64,000 nt of DNA. It comes from Helopsaltes ochotensis (Eukaryota > Chordata > Aves > Passeriformes > Locustellidae). Numbering within the stretch: position 1 is the first letter of the stretch; each line of letters opens with the position of its first letter. Made by a program: the position numbers and the translations under genes. Where the stretch lies: the NCBI GenBank assembly GCA_013400155.1, contig VXBM01000544.1, positions 424,779-488,778 of the forward strand, given 5' to 3'. Of the stretch, positions 12,801 through 25,496 are shown in pieces. Under the pieces are notes generated by a model that saw nothing but the letters and a program-made list of their open reading frames with translations, made no database searches and was not told the origin of the DNA.

Positions 12801-15800
12801 CCCTTCATTTAGATTTTTTTTCCTGTTTTTAGAACCTGATAGAAAATAGAACTACCCAGACACACAGATGGTGCCAGTCTGGCAATAGAGGTGGGAGCAG
12901 CGGGGATTTGGTGTTCAGGGGGATTTGCCACTCTGTTAAAATGCATCCCAGCCTCAGGGGCAGGTGAACCGAACACAGCTCAGCTCTAAAGCAGAACAAG
13001 ATCTCCTATACTGCTCCAGCAGAATATCATGGATGTGAACACAAATCTGACAGATATATCTTAAGAGTTAGCAACTCTACAGAACTTTGAAAAACAAAAT
13101 TTAGTGCAGAATTGCACCACCCTCAGTGCTAAACACTAGGTACTAAAATTTTTTTTTTCTTTACCATACACTGAGAATTCAGCACATGCTGAGTCATTTT
13201 ATTAGACAGCTTTCTTTGATCATTTAAAAGAAGTATCATCAATCTTTTAAAAAAGACAACCAGATGTTTCTTTTTAATAGTACTTCAAAACTTGTGCACA
13301 ATTTGTGCTGTATTTATTATGGATCAAACCCAGAAATTCTGAAATTATTTCAACTTCCTATTTATTAGCTTTGGCAACACTCTGCTGTTTTTTAAAGAAG
13401 ACCCACAAAAAGCCCTTCCAAAAATCACCCATAACGAGCACGGACATTTGCATCTATGCTACTTTTCAGACTACTAAAATCTTTCTATTTCCAAAACAAG
13501 TAGCTGGATGAGATACCTGATACAATTCACAGTATCCCATTCTTACTAGGGTTGCATCTTTCCTCCAAATTTGTTTTCTATGGCAACTCCACAGAAGGTC
13601 CAAGAGTAACCCTAACATATCACCTATCAAATCAGGACATTTTGTAAAAAAAAAAAAGGTTTTTCTATCAATGGATTTATGACTGATTAGAGAGCAACAG
13701 CTAAAATGTCTCTAATGAATAGCTTAAAGGAGGAGACTGGCAAACACCTGAATATTCCTCCTGTTTTTGCAGAATAAGTAAAAGACAAGGGAAAAGTTGT
13801 ACAATTTACACTTATACCCAGATTCTCAGCCAGACCACTCTGTATCCTAATTAATTATTGTTATTAATTCTTCTCTTATTTCCACTGTGTTCTACTATTT
13901 AGATGTTGCTTTATTTGCATTAAAAAAAAAACAAGGTGCCATCACTCCCTTTTATTCCTGTCCTTCATTTTCTTCACCATCAAGCGTTCAGAAAGTCAGC
14001 CCTAACACTTTGCTGGACACCAGCAAACACAGATGTTCCTCCCTCACAAGAAGACATTTCCCCATTTTCCTTGCCCATCACTGATGGACAATGTTTAGTC
14101 TCTTCTCCTGTCTCCTAAAACCTCCCACCAGGAAAAGCTACGACTCACACCCAAAATACTGCCCACATTTCCCAGAAAACAGCCTGAGACACCCATGCAT
14201 TCAGCTTTACTTCTCGACTAACTGGCACTGCAGCCTCTTCTCCCACTCCAAACAGAGTTTTTGCCTGGTTAGCCATGCCCATTGTGTGCTCTCCCTGGCT
14301 GCAGGCTCCATGACTGGCATACTTCCTGCCTATCTGTTGCCTAATTAAGTTTGCTTTGTAGTAATCCCTGCCATTGGCTCTTTTCCTGGCTCTTGAACCA
14401 GCTAACCTGACTGTCAGCCAAATCTCTTCCAACTGGGCCTGGCTCACAGGTTGGTTCTGTGATCCTTCTGTTTTCTGACTTACCCGAGGGATCACACTGG
14501 AAATCTCTGTCACACCTTTCACTTGCTGCCAGCGGAAACTCTTTAAAAAACGACTCTTGTTTCTGCAAAGGGCATCTCTTCTCTTTTTAAGAAGCTTAAA
14601 AAAGTAATTAGTACCAAGAATATTCTGAGCCGATCACACTTAGTTAGAAGATGGGCAAGTTTTGGAGTGGGGTGAGAGGTAAGAGGCATGACAAAAATCA
14701 GGTATTTTAAGAAAATTTAACCTGGACAAAAAGGCTACTAAGACATACTCTAGGTGGTGAGTACACACATGAGTAATATAGAATGTGCTGGAAGAAAATG
14801 CCAATTGGGTAATTTCAAGGCAGGATCTAAGTTAGCCCTTCTTGTCTATCAAATGCTTGGGGAAGAAAATCTTGTGCCATTTCTCAGATGTAAGAGGGCA
14901 TCAAAAATCTCTCTTCAACTGAGACATCACTGCAGAACTAACTGCACAAAATTCTACAACTGTTGTTAGTCAAAAGCCCAACCAGCCAATTAAATGTTTC
15001 AAAGACTCATGATAACATTTGGTTTTTTTTGTCCTGGGCAGGACACTAGAGAGTTTATTCTCCTGCAGAAAGTCTTCGTTTTCTTTCTGACTTCAAGGTG
15101 GAGTGGTTGACAGAAAACAATTTTAAGAATATTTACAATTCTTCTACAGTGAACAAACGAACACACAAGAGAAATTGAAAGGTTGATGCTAGTCCTATCC
15201 TAAGGAGTTACATGGCAAGTAAAACATCTCAGACTCATCAAAGACTCCATTCTATGGCCAAGAAAGACAACGTTTTTTACGAAGAAAGAATCTGGATACG
15301 TGTTTTTGCTCTCCAGTTCTTAGGAAGCTGAGGGGGTCTGTTCTGTCCATATGGAACAAATCCACAGCACAACTCATCACTTTTACTCTTGGAGAAAGTG
15401 CCACAGATAGAAAGTTAGAACAGAAGGTCAGTCGTGGCAAGGCTCCAAAGAGGGAGAGACAGGGGAGTCTGTCTTCCCATCTGTCCACACACCTAAAATG
15501 AAATCAGTGGGAGTGATGGCTTCGCTTCAAGGGGAACAGCACGTTCCTCGTGCAGGTTACCAGGGGTAGCCATGGCAGCTCCTACAAACAAGAAATGATT
15601 CCTGTTCCTAGGGCAACGTGCCTGCACCCTCAGCTCGTGCCAGCAGCAGAGCAGGGAATCACGAAGGATCTTCAGGAGAGGAGGACTCAGTACAGGGCAG
15701 AGGGATCTGACTCTGTGGCAGCTGAGCACGACTCTGAGGAGTCATCTCAGCTCACATCCACATCAGTAACACCTCACCTCTGAGAAGCTCAGCTGGAGAA

Positions 15801-18800
15801 AACTAGAAGCTTTCAGGCTAGAAAGGAGAAACAAAAAGGACATTCACTTGGTATAGTGAGACTACACAACTTCTTAAACTAAGACGACTCACAGCATTGG
15901 AGGATGAAACAAGGAGCTTTTTAAATGCCCCATTTGCTTCCAAAGTAGTGTAAAGACTTTGAAACCCTGGGTTAAAGCTCACATGAAGCACAATTACTTG
16001 AACAGTGACACACAGTTCTTCGCTGGGCTTTTCCAAGCCATCTGGAAGTGCTCTGTGGAGCACAGCTTGAGGGCCCATGTTCTGCTTGATTTCAAAGGTC
16101 CCCACTGCAATTACAAAATCTGCTGCCCTTGCAGGCAGACTGAGAAACAGTTTCAGGTCACAGAGTCACCTCACCCACCCTGGTGACACAGAAATGCCAC
16201 GGATCCTGGTGAGTTTTGAATGCTGTGGAAATCTTCTTAACAAGATACGTTTCCTAGAATATATTTAGCCTGACTTAGTACACATCATCCTGTCAGACAA
16301 AACTGCAAACCAAGTCACAGAGACAGGATTTGCCTCCCTGGTTAGCCTGCATAAACACAGTTGTTCTCATTACTGAATTCTGTGATAAGATGGGGGCCTG
16401 GCCCCTCGAGAGGTCTTCCCAAAGAGATGATGTAAGACTGCACATAGGAATAGAGTTGGTCTTGATGCCCATTGCATAAGGAACCCTTTCAAATGCAAAG
16501 AGTTCGGTTTTATTTGTGCCGTTTTAGTATTTGGTGTGGTTCTCATTAGAGAGCTAAGCTCAGTCTGTTTAGGTTGGGTCAGGAGGACATGTACAATAAT
16601 TGTTTAATGCTACATTTGGCAAAGTTTGTTTTATTACTTTAAAAAAAATACAAACCTTGGCAGTTGTTAAAAAAAGCAGCTGGCACGTAAGTTGTTTGAC
16701 TTAACTATTACCTCATTTTCTTCCAAAATATTGCCAGAACTTCTTAATGACAGCAAACAGATGGTCAACATTTTTCAATGTTATAGATAATCCTCTTCCC
16801 AAAGCAAATGATGGCGTTTTCTATGTTTAACCAGAAGGGAATTTGACCAAGAATTAGACATTATTTACATATAGTCCATCTTTACAAAAATAACTAGATA
16901 ACAATCCCAGTATTACTTGTACCTGTGTCCATGGTTAGTGCATTTAGCACTGCTCACACCTGGGCATTGTCAGTTTGAAAGAAATGGTTTGATTTTAACT
17001 GATCAGCCTGCAGGCCATGGGTACCCAAATGGCAGCACTTTGTCCCACAGTGCTTGTCAGGCCAGGGAGCCACATTGAAACAGAGAGAAATTTGAACCAA
17101 CAGCATTAAAGAATTTTGTCACCAGCAAATTTGTTTGTGTAAAGCACTTCTGAAAAAAAAAAAAAATCATTCTGTTGAGTCGACACTTCCAAAGAAATTG
17201 TGTTTCATCAGGAAATCCCTGACTGTTCCAAATCGAGTGATTAACCAGCCAAAGCAGAAATCAGCAAACATTATTAAAAATACCATTTAGAATTATTACA
17301 ATCTCACAGCAAAGAAATGTCAACCAATCTTCAACTAATTATCACAAGAGAGACACTTTGTACACTCAGTATTAAGTTGAGGGGATTAATTCCAGACAAA
17401 AGTTAATCTAAGATCTCTTGCCAATGCGACATTAGTTTATGCTAGATAACAATTAGGTTCATCGTCCAAAGTTCTGACCTTAGGTTGTACTGTTCACTGC
17501 AGGGATGTTGAGGATCTGTCTCTCTTTTCTTGCTCGTTTGATCTGTAGTAATTTTATCAAAAACTCTTTGATTGCCCAGAGATAATTTACATTACGTTTA
17601 CTGTCCTCATTTTAACTGCAGAAAACGCGTGGGGAGTCGCACGTATCTTTGGGTACACGAACCTTTCATTCAGACAGAACCACATTTTTGAGCAGCTCTC
17701 TCAATCTTGGTCAATTCCTCTTACTCACAACGCTTTGCTTCACCCTGCAGTGTGGGCTTGGAGTAGACAACGAGGATTTTGTTTGAGTGGGACCAGCTCA
17801 GGGGATGGGGTTCCTGCCACACCTGATGCACTCCAGGGCTTTACTTTATTGGACCAGACTTCATCCAGTGTAAAGTGTCCACCGTGTCCTCAGAACCAAC
17901 AGCCTCACTCTACAGATAAACCCCCTTCCCATACCAGCTGCTGGAAACAGTCTGTTTGGAGATTTTTTTTTTGAGACAGAAAAATGGTTCTGTAATGCCA
18001 TTAATAGTTTTCTAATCGATCATATCATGATATTTTAATGAGCTTTAAAGAAGACATTATATATATATATATTATTTGATACGATTACATATTACAGGAA
18101 AAAAAAAGAAATATAATTAGTAATATCAGGTTTTCCCAATTTACAGCACGTGCAAGCTGTAAAAGCTGCCTGGGACACAGCTTCTCCTGAGTAGTTTGTG
18201 AAGCCTTGGAAGCAATTTTTAAGTATTTTCTCCTTAATTTCTTTTTTGGTGGGGGAGAATGAAAAAAATCCCAAAATATTATCTCCAGCACATGTTGAGC
18301 AAATTTTAAAACAAACTCTAATATTGTTATAAATTCCAAGATAAGTGAACAGGCATCAGGAGAAGGTATACATGAAACAAAGGCTGGGTCTGCTACTTTA
18401 TCTTCATGAGTGTTTGAAAGCTTGATGACATTATATAAAAATAAAAAAGCCAACATTATCATAAACAAATGCAAAATGAGCTGCAAAATGAAATGGTACG
18501 GGCAGCCTATTTAGTGCTTCACGATACTCTGAAAGCATGAAAATGCCTCCTGTTCCCTGCTGACTTATCTGCAGCACATTTCTTAGCAAGGCAGCCATCA
18601 ATACAGCACGAAACTTTCAGCAGCATTATCCCTGCCCTTAAAGTGTGGACAAAGAGTGAGCAAGTGGGATGAAAAACACTTTTTTAAACACAATAAATTC
18701 CTCTGACAGCCCCAAAAGTCTTCTAGCTGTAGATCACTCACCTGCACTGAAACTGAAAATATCCTTGCACTAAGATAGGGACTAGTATCAGAATTTACAT

Positions 18801-20364
18801 TCACCTCCTCATTTACCTTATAACCTAATGTGGTTGCTTTTCTTTCACCTTTCCTCTTGTGCTTCATAATTTAATAGAAAGCACTTTTCCTACTCATCAC
18901 CTGCTGCTCCTAAAGATGACTGTATGGAAGTCTTGTATGCAAAAGTGGGTTCAGTGTAAGTTTGTGTTCAGACTGTCTCCTGCCCTAGAAAATTGTATGT
19001 ACCAGGGTTCATTTAGGTGCTATCACAGCAGAATTCCCTTTCAAATTGCCTTAGCTGGATAACTGCTACCTCAGCTGGCCAGAAAAATGGGAGTAGGGAC
19101 ACAGAGCTTTAGAAGATCCACACATTCACCTAGAGACTCCAGTTATGCAAAAGCTCCTGTAACCTGGAAGCACCACCCTTCCTTCAGAAAAGAATCTCAA
19201 TTATTCCACAAATTGCTGACTCACTGCAGAGAGATCAGTCTTCTAGCAAGGTCAGCCTTACAGGTGGTGAGATTATACTGGTTTGTTGAGTTTTGGGGTG
19301 GGTTTTATGGTTGGTTGGTGTTTCTTTGTAGTTTTTGATGGTTTTTTTAATATATCCTGCACATACAGCAGCAGTCTATAGCAAAAACAAGAATGTGGGC
19401 ACCTGTGGATTACACACATATGCAGCCCGTTTCTAGAAATATCTCTCGCTAATCAAGTAGTGTTAAACAGTTTTGACATTTTTATTGCCTAAACAAAAAA
19501 TTTAAAGCTTGATCTGATCAGAAGTGCATTCAGGGAGGACATTTAAGGACATTGTCTATACCATTTTCATTAAGCTGTCAGCTTATTGTCATTTTTCTCG
19601 TGCTTTCTAGCTATTTCCGTCTTTCAAAAAGAAAGCTTAGCTTTATTCTGATCTGGTGAATTGTGGAAAATTGACAGCTGGAACACTTTTTTTAAACAGA
19701 ATATGGATTCAGGGCATTGGCAGTGTCCTGTCTCCGTTTCTGAACTTCAAGGCTTTGCAGCAGTGGAGAAGCAGCTAGGCAGGAAGCCAAGGAATTAGCC
19801 CCAGGCTGTACAGTGTCCTGCAAGAAACAAGCTGCGCTGTAGGATACATAATCACACCATCCGCTTTCCCAGTCCAGCCAGTCACCTCCACATCCTCAGG
19901 CATGGCAGGCCTCCAGTAGCTGCCTGCAGATGTCCAAGAAGGTGTCAGGAGGGCTCAGCACACTTGATGGAAGTAGTGTTGTAAAAGGGAAAGATTACCA
20001 CTTGTAGCAGACGGTTTACTCTGTGGACAGGTCTCAGCAGGATGGAATATGTGTTGGAAGGACTGAAAGTGCCCTACTGATACAGGTCACATAAGAAATA
20101 AGCTAAAAGCCAAATGAGTTCTCAGGTCAGCAATGAAAACAGCCTAAAATCTTTGTGACATCTTAACAAAAGAGATGCCAAGAGCTCAAACTGCAAGGTC
20201 AACAGCGTTGTGGCCACTTCAAACAATCAAGCTGGACCCAGGGAATGTAAAGAGACAGAAGAATGATGCTCATTGCTGTCCAAAGGTCAAAGCATTTACA
20301 GGATATTGTGCTCCAGAACCAAACCAGGTCTGTCCCTTACTGTATCTGATCACAAAAGGTATTG
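6897..20364. other. Intronic DNA, no gene recognised
   Basis: About 13.5 kb of unique-looking, mostly AT-rich sequence. GC is somewhat higher at 9640-10080 and 15540-16200, where overlapping open frames of about 100 codons appear on both strands, as expected from fewer stop codons. Features are limited to homopolymer runs (T near 12786, A near 13647 and 17153) and a short TA run at 18059-18072. No exon, RNA gene or recognised transposon was identified. Confidence 0.6.
19280..19350 (-). repeat. Degenerate GT-rich tract (A4C2-like on the - strand)
   Basis: A run dominated by TTTTGG/GGTT words (GTTTTGGGGTGGGTTTTATG, then GGTTGGTTGGTG) is read on the - strand as A-rich with CC and CCC interruptions. 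Similar tracts occur on the + strand near 22950 and 52470. Confidence 0.6.
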
Positions 20365-20457
20365 AGCAGTTCACTTGAGCTCATATTCCAGGTTGTATTG
20401 AGAACTTTGCAAGGAAGTTCTCAATACACCCTAGAATACGAGCTGAAGTGAATTGCT
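20365..20457. other. Near-perfect 93-nt hairpin (44-bp stem, 5-nt loop)
   Basis: The arms are 20365-20408 and 20414-20457, separated by GCAAG. The left arm matches the reverse complement of the right arm at 38 of 44 positions with no indels. Transcribed from the + strand, two of the six differences become G:U wobbles, leaving four isolated mismatches; the - strand behaves similarly. Size and ungapped pairing resemble a microRNA precursor or a short foldback/MITE-type element. Neither is proven. I do not recognise either arm as a named microRNA. Confidence 0.85.
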
Positions 20458-22938
20458 CCTGCTTATCTGTTTAGACATGTTTTCCCTTTGCCACGTGATG
20501 AATTGAAAGAATTTTTATATTTCCAGAGCAAACACGTCACCAGTTATCAATTACACATTCACACTCAACCCTGTCTGCAATTAGAAAAAACATAGTTTTT
20601 AAAACAATCATTTTGAAATACCAACATTTTCCTAAATCCAGTACAAAAAGTAATGCCTTGTATATACACATACTGTGTCACTGAAATAGACAGGAAAAGA
20701 TCAGGATTGCTAGTGTTTAAATAGAACTTCATTTCTTTTCTTTTCGCTCAGAGGAGGAGTGAATCAATATGATTTCAGGAAGTGCAGCTGAAAAATTAAA
20801 CAACTAGTATTATCGCCCTTATCTTTAAGCTTTTCCAATTCCTCAAGTACCTAATGTGTGCTCTTTCCTCCTTTCATCTCCAAAAGCAAAATCTGTAAGA
20901 TTCATTTTCATACATGTTAAACTGTTCTAGAGCTTAAGATAAAAACTTAAGTAGATGGTGTCTGGACAAAAATTAACATTGCAACTGAAGGCAGAGCTAA
21001 GTCAGTTACTGCATTCCCCTAAGAGAGGAGATAAGCAGCTGCATTAAGATAAGTTATAGTCTGTTCATACAAGCAAAAGAAATTAAAGATTTGTACAGAA
21101 ACCTTGCTTAAACATTTGGTTTCTTCAAATGAAGACTTCAGAGAGAGAGACTTTAGCTACATAAGCAACTTTCTCAAAGGGAATTGCTCAGATCCATTTT
21201 GAGTTATTATTCCTCCACAACCAAATACACAAATCAAAAACACTTCCACAAATAAACAGAAGCTATTACAGTAAGGCCTGGGCAAAATCTGTGCTAGAAG
21301 CCCACACTACTTTGATTTTCCTAATTTTAATTGTTGTAATCTACTTAAAAACCATCTGACTTCTTTTGAACTGGGGCTCAGATCACATAAAGAAATAGGA
21401 TTCTATTGAAGACTCATTACAAAGAGAGCCTTTTGTAAATCTTTACAACAGCTTTTGAAATCTTGGCCAGGGACATTTGAAATGCAGCTGGTCTTCATCA
21501 TTTGTCGTTTCATGAGGTCATTAGATTGAGAATTACACGTATTGCCATGGTGTATTTTTATTTATTTATTTCTAAAGAGATTGATAAGAGGCAAGGACAA
21601 GTTATATTAGTCTAAACAAACTTACCCGTGCACCCTTCTCTGGAAAACATTTGCATCCAGCACTGCAATCACGGCCCCCACACGGCCCACTGTAGGACTT
21701 CTTTCCACCCTAAAAAAACCAAAAAAAATTTAAAAATTGAATGTCATAACTATTTGTCAGCTGAAGATCTTCTTAAATTAAAACACTCTCAACACTTTTC
21801 ATCTACATTGCCTTTGCTGTGTCAATTTGCTGGGAAGTAATTGGGCAAAACCTAATTACATTTTAACTTCTCCACAATCGGGTCCACAATTCGGAATCGC
21901 CAAATAAACAGAAAAAGTTGGCTTAGAAAGTCTTTGAGGACAAGTGAATTTACACAAGTTGGTGCTCCTCTGCAAGGCACAGAGTGCTTCCTAGGGCTCT
22001 CAAACCCATAAAACAAGATTCTTTGAGATACTCAGTACACAATTAGACTAGGATCATAATTGGCAACTGCAACTTGTGCCTCGGCCATCCTGCATAAACA
22101 AGTAGCTTCACATCAATAGGAATATCAAGACAAATTTAATTTTAGGACCATTGCATGTTTCTAAGAACAAGAACTGCATCCCTTAATCATGAGAACAAAA
22201 GCCACTGGGTAAGAGAAAATGGCATTTTTAACTAAGAACACACGTGCAGGGAAGTGTGTAACAAACCACCATTGATTTGGAATCAAACTGAAAATATATT
22301 CCAAAATTGCTGCACTGGCATTAGTTGTTTCAAGAATAATTACAATATTTAGGTCAATCTGAAGTCCCTATATCACAAACTTACTTCCCAACTAATAGAG
22401 TACATGAAAGTTAAGTACATGAATTTAATTTAGAGAGTTTGACCTGCTGCCACACTAACCAGGTTTGAAGGACTGGGCTTCCCAAAGCCCTGCAATGCTA
22501 CTGACAACACTGTAAGTCCTGGAAAAAAACCACTACCTTTAGCAAGGTAGTTTTGTCACACACTGTGAACACCCCACTCTAAGGAAACTTTCACTGTCCT
22601 GCATGCTCAGGTACAGTCCCTAGACTTTGAAATTCTAAGAGGAATAAACATTTCAGCTTCTCATATCAAGGTGATCAAACTAAATGCCACAACAAGTTCA
22701 GACTGGAGTCAAACATTTCCTTACTAAAAGCATTCACAGGAAATATTTTTAAAGCCTTTAAAATTTCCTGACAGTGAGGAACGTGAAAAATTCATACAAG
22801 CTTCTCAACTTTTGAGCTTCTTTGAATCAGCTTCTCAAAAGAAAGTAACTAATCTGACATCACTTGATCAGTGTTTTGCTGAAGGTAAATAAAAACCTCT
22901 GCACATGCTGATGTTTAATAAAACAAATAAAGAAAATA

Positions 22939-23000
22939 AAGAATGAAGTAGAGGTAAAAAAACCCCAAACAGCCAACAAAACAAAAATAACCAACCAGCC
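22939..23000 (+). repeat. Degenerate A/C-rich low-complexity tract
   Basis: Repeated AAAACCCC, AACAAAAC and AACCAACCAGCC words form an irregular A4C2-like tract. It resembles the tract near 52470 and the reverse-strand tract near 19280. Confidence 0.6.
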
Positions 23001-25464
23001 TATCAAGTAGCCAAAAGCAAAGAGAAGGAGACAAACTGTATCTAGAGGTTATAGGATAGACTGTAAGAGCATCTCCAAGCCTTCTGCTCAGACCAGGAAT
23101 GATCACCATGACCTTGAGTCTGCAATGTGCAACAGCAAGGGCTCAGTACATAAAAACTGCTCCCTGTCTTAATGGACATGCTGCTGAGAGGTCACAGCTT
23201 TGTGAACATGTTTTTGGAGACACTCTCTTGCACTGAGATCCATACTTTGCCATGCTTCCGTGCACATTTCCCGGTGGAAATCGGGACCCACTGCTAAGCA
23301 ATGTGTATCTCTATTCCTGACACCTCTCCTTGCATTTAAACTCATCACACACAGCTTTCTGCCTCCAGGTAGTCAGAGTATGCTTTACCAGACATTTATT
23401 CAACCTTAAATCTGGCAGAATTAAACTTCCAATCAGCTTTTTCTCCAGCTTATTCCTTGTTCCAGCAGTCACCTGCACAAGCCCCTGGTTCTGTCCGCTC
23501 AGACGCCTCCTAGGAGTGAGCACTGGCAAAGAAGTTTCCTTTCACCACAGCTCTGTGTCCCTCTAAGGTCACTGCCTTGCAATAGCTGCTGTCTCAGAGC
23601 ACAAATCCCCTGCCTCTGGTGGCAGTCAGCTCTTTGCCAGGGGCACAGGACTGGACAAAAATCCAAGATTCCTTCTATCCTTTGGGCTCCTGCTGCTCCC
23701 ATCAGTGATGCACTGTAGTAAATATGGCTCCAGTCAAAATCCCACTGAAGTCAAAAGAAGTATTTCTGTTTAATGTATTCGAGCCTGGATAAAACTCTCA
23801 CTGAGCTTTGTGAAAAACTGAAAGTATATCCCTGTTTTGTGTAAAATTTTGGTCACCATGTACTTCTAGGTTTCTCTTTCACAGCATGAGGAGTCATTTT
23901 GCTCACTTGTGAATGAAGGCATTTGGAAAGGAAGCAAAGCAAAGCCAGTTGGCTCCAAACCAGGTGCCCATACCCTGATATTTTATTTTGGGGAAGTAGC
24001 TGACATCAGACACTCCATGACTATTTAAATCACAAAGAGCCATGTGTACAATATTTGTGAACACAACTCTAAAGGCTGCATATAAGATTCTAGACAACAA
24101 ACAAATGTATACATGGTTCTACATTTTCCCATTCAAATACGTGAATGCAAGGTCATTCAAACATTTACAGAGGGCAACCTGACCATGTAAGCAAGAGCCT
24201 GTCATACTTGTTCAGAAAAGATTTTTTTCCTACTGCTGTACATTTCAGATTGATGAATACACTCTTGAAAAAAAAACAAGAATTAAAAAAATAAGGTTAT
24301 TAGTTATAGTGGTAGGCTCCACCATTATACGAGAAATTAATGAAACCATTTTCATTTCATTGCATGGAAGATCTTGAACTCCAACAACAAAATAGCAGCA
24401 CTGTTACAGAAATACATACTTGAGATTTAATATCAACTGAGTAACATACATCCTGATTTTAACAGAGTTATTTCAAGCTTACATAAGAATCACTACCGTG
24501 ATTTCGATGTAGAAAAACCCACTCTATTTGAGATGTATTGATACAAGTAGAAAATGTTATTAAAAGACATTCAAAACCAAGAGTCATTGTAAGGACAATT
24601 TTCCTCTCATGGTGACTAATAAGAAAATTATATGCATAGTATGAGACATTCAGACTTCCTTGCAAAATTTCACTGCAAAAAAATCAGGGAAACCTAGAAT
24701 CTCTGTTCACTTCCTGAGCTGCTGTGATAACCTCACTCATTTGAGTGTTCATGGCTTTCAGTTAAATTCATGAAAGAAGACTTGGGTGGTGACATAACGG
24801 CCCCATACATTCACCAGAAAGGCAAATGCCAGAAAAGTGAACTAATTTGATTTGAGCAGCGTTCTCAATACCCTCCTGCTGCTCAGCAGCATTTTACATG
24901 GCCATCAGTAACTGAGAAGGTATGGAAACAGATCTGTGGCAAGAATATCTAAGAATATATAAATCAGCAACAGGGGTGACTGTCAGGGACAGAACATTGG
25001 CTTGTCCTATACTGACTGGTCAGAAGAAAAGACAATCTGGGACAAAAGTTTCCATAAAACTCACATGTTTTTGGAAAACGTTCCTGAAGCAAGAGATTAT
25101 TGCTGCTGGAGCTTGTCATCAATAATGGAATTCATACACAGATGGGCTGGGCATGTCCATTTCACACAAAAACAACACCTGTATCCCAAACTAATGGTTA
25201 CAGACGCAGTATTTGTTTCTTCAGATTATTAATATATTTACTCCAGATTAAACTTCCAAGATCAATGGCACATGCCAGCTGCAGACAGGGTGGGATGTGC
25301 CAAAGACCACTCTCATGAGCAGCAAAAGTTAACATGGTATTATGGCCCACAGGTATAAAGTTTATCCATCTTTTCCATCTTACAGTATCTACATCAAGGT
25401 CACTCCTTCCTTTTGGGGTGGGACAGACAAACAACTCAGCAACTCATTTGCTCTCACCTAAGCT

Positions 25465-25496
25465 TTTATTATTATTATTATTTTATTATTATTTTT
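25465..25496 (+). repeat. (ATT)n microsatellite
   Basis: Imperfect ATT/TTA trinucleotide repeats run about 30 bp, with one interruption (TTTTATT) in the middle. Confidence 0.9.

Noticed and set aside
18059..18072. Short TA dinucleotide run
   Set aside because: It is too short and common in AT-rich intron to be of interest.
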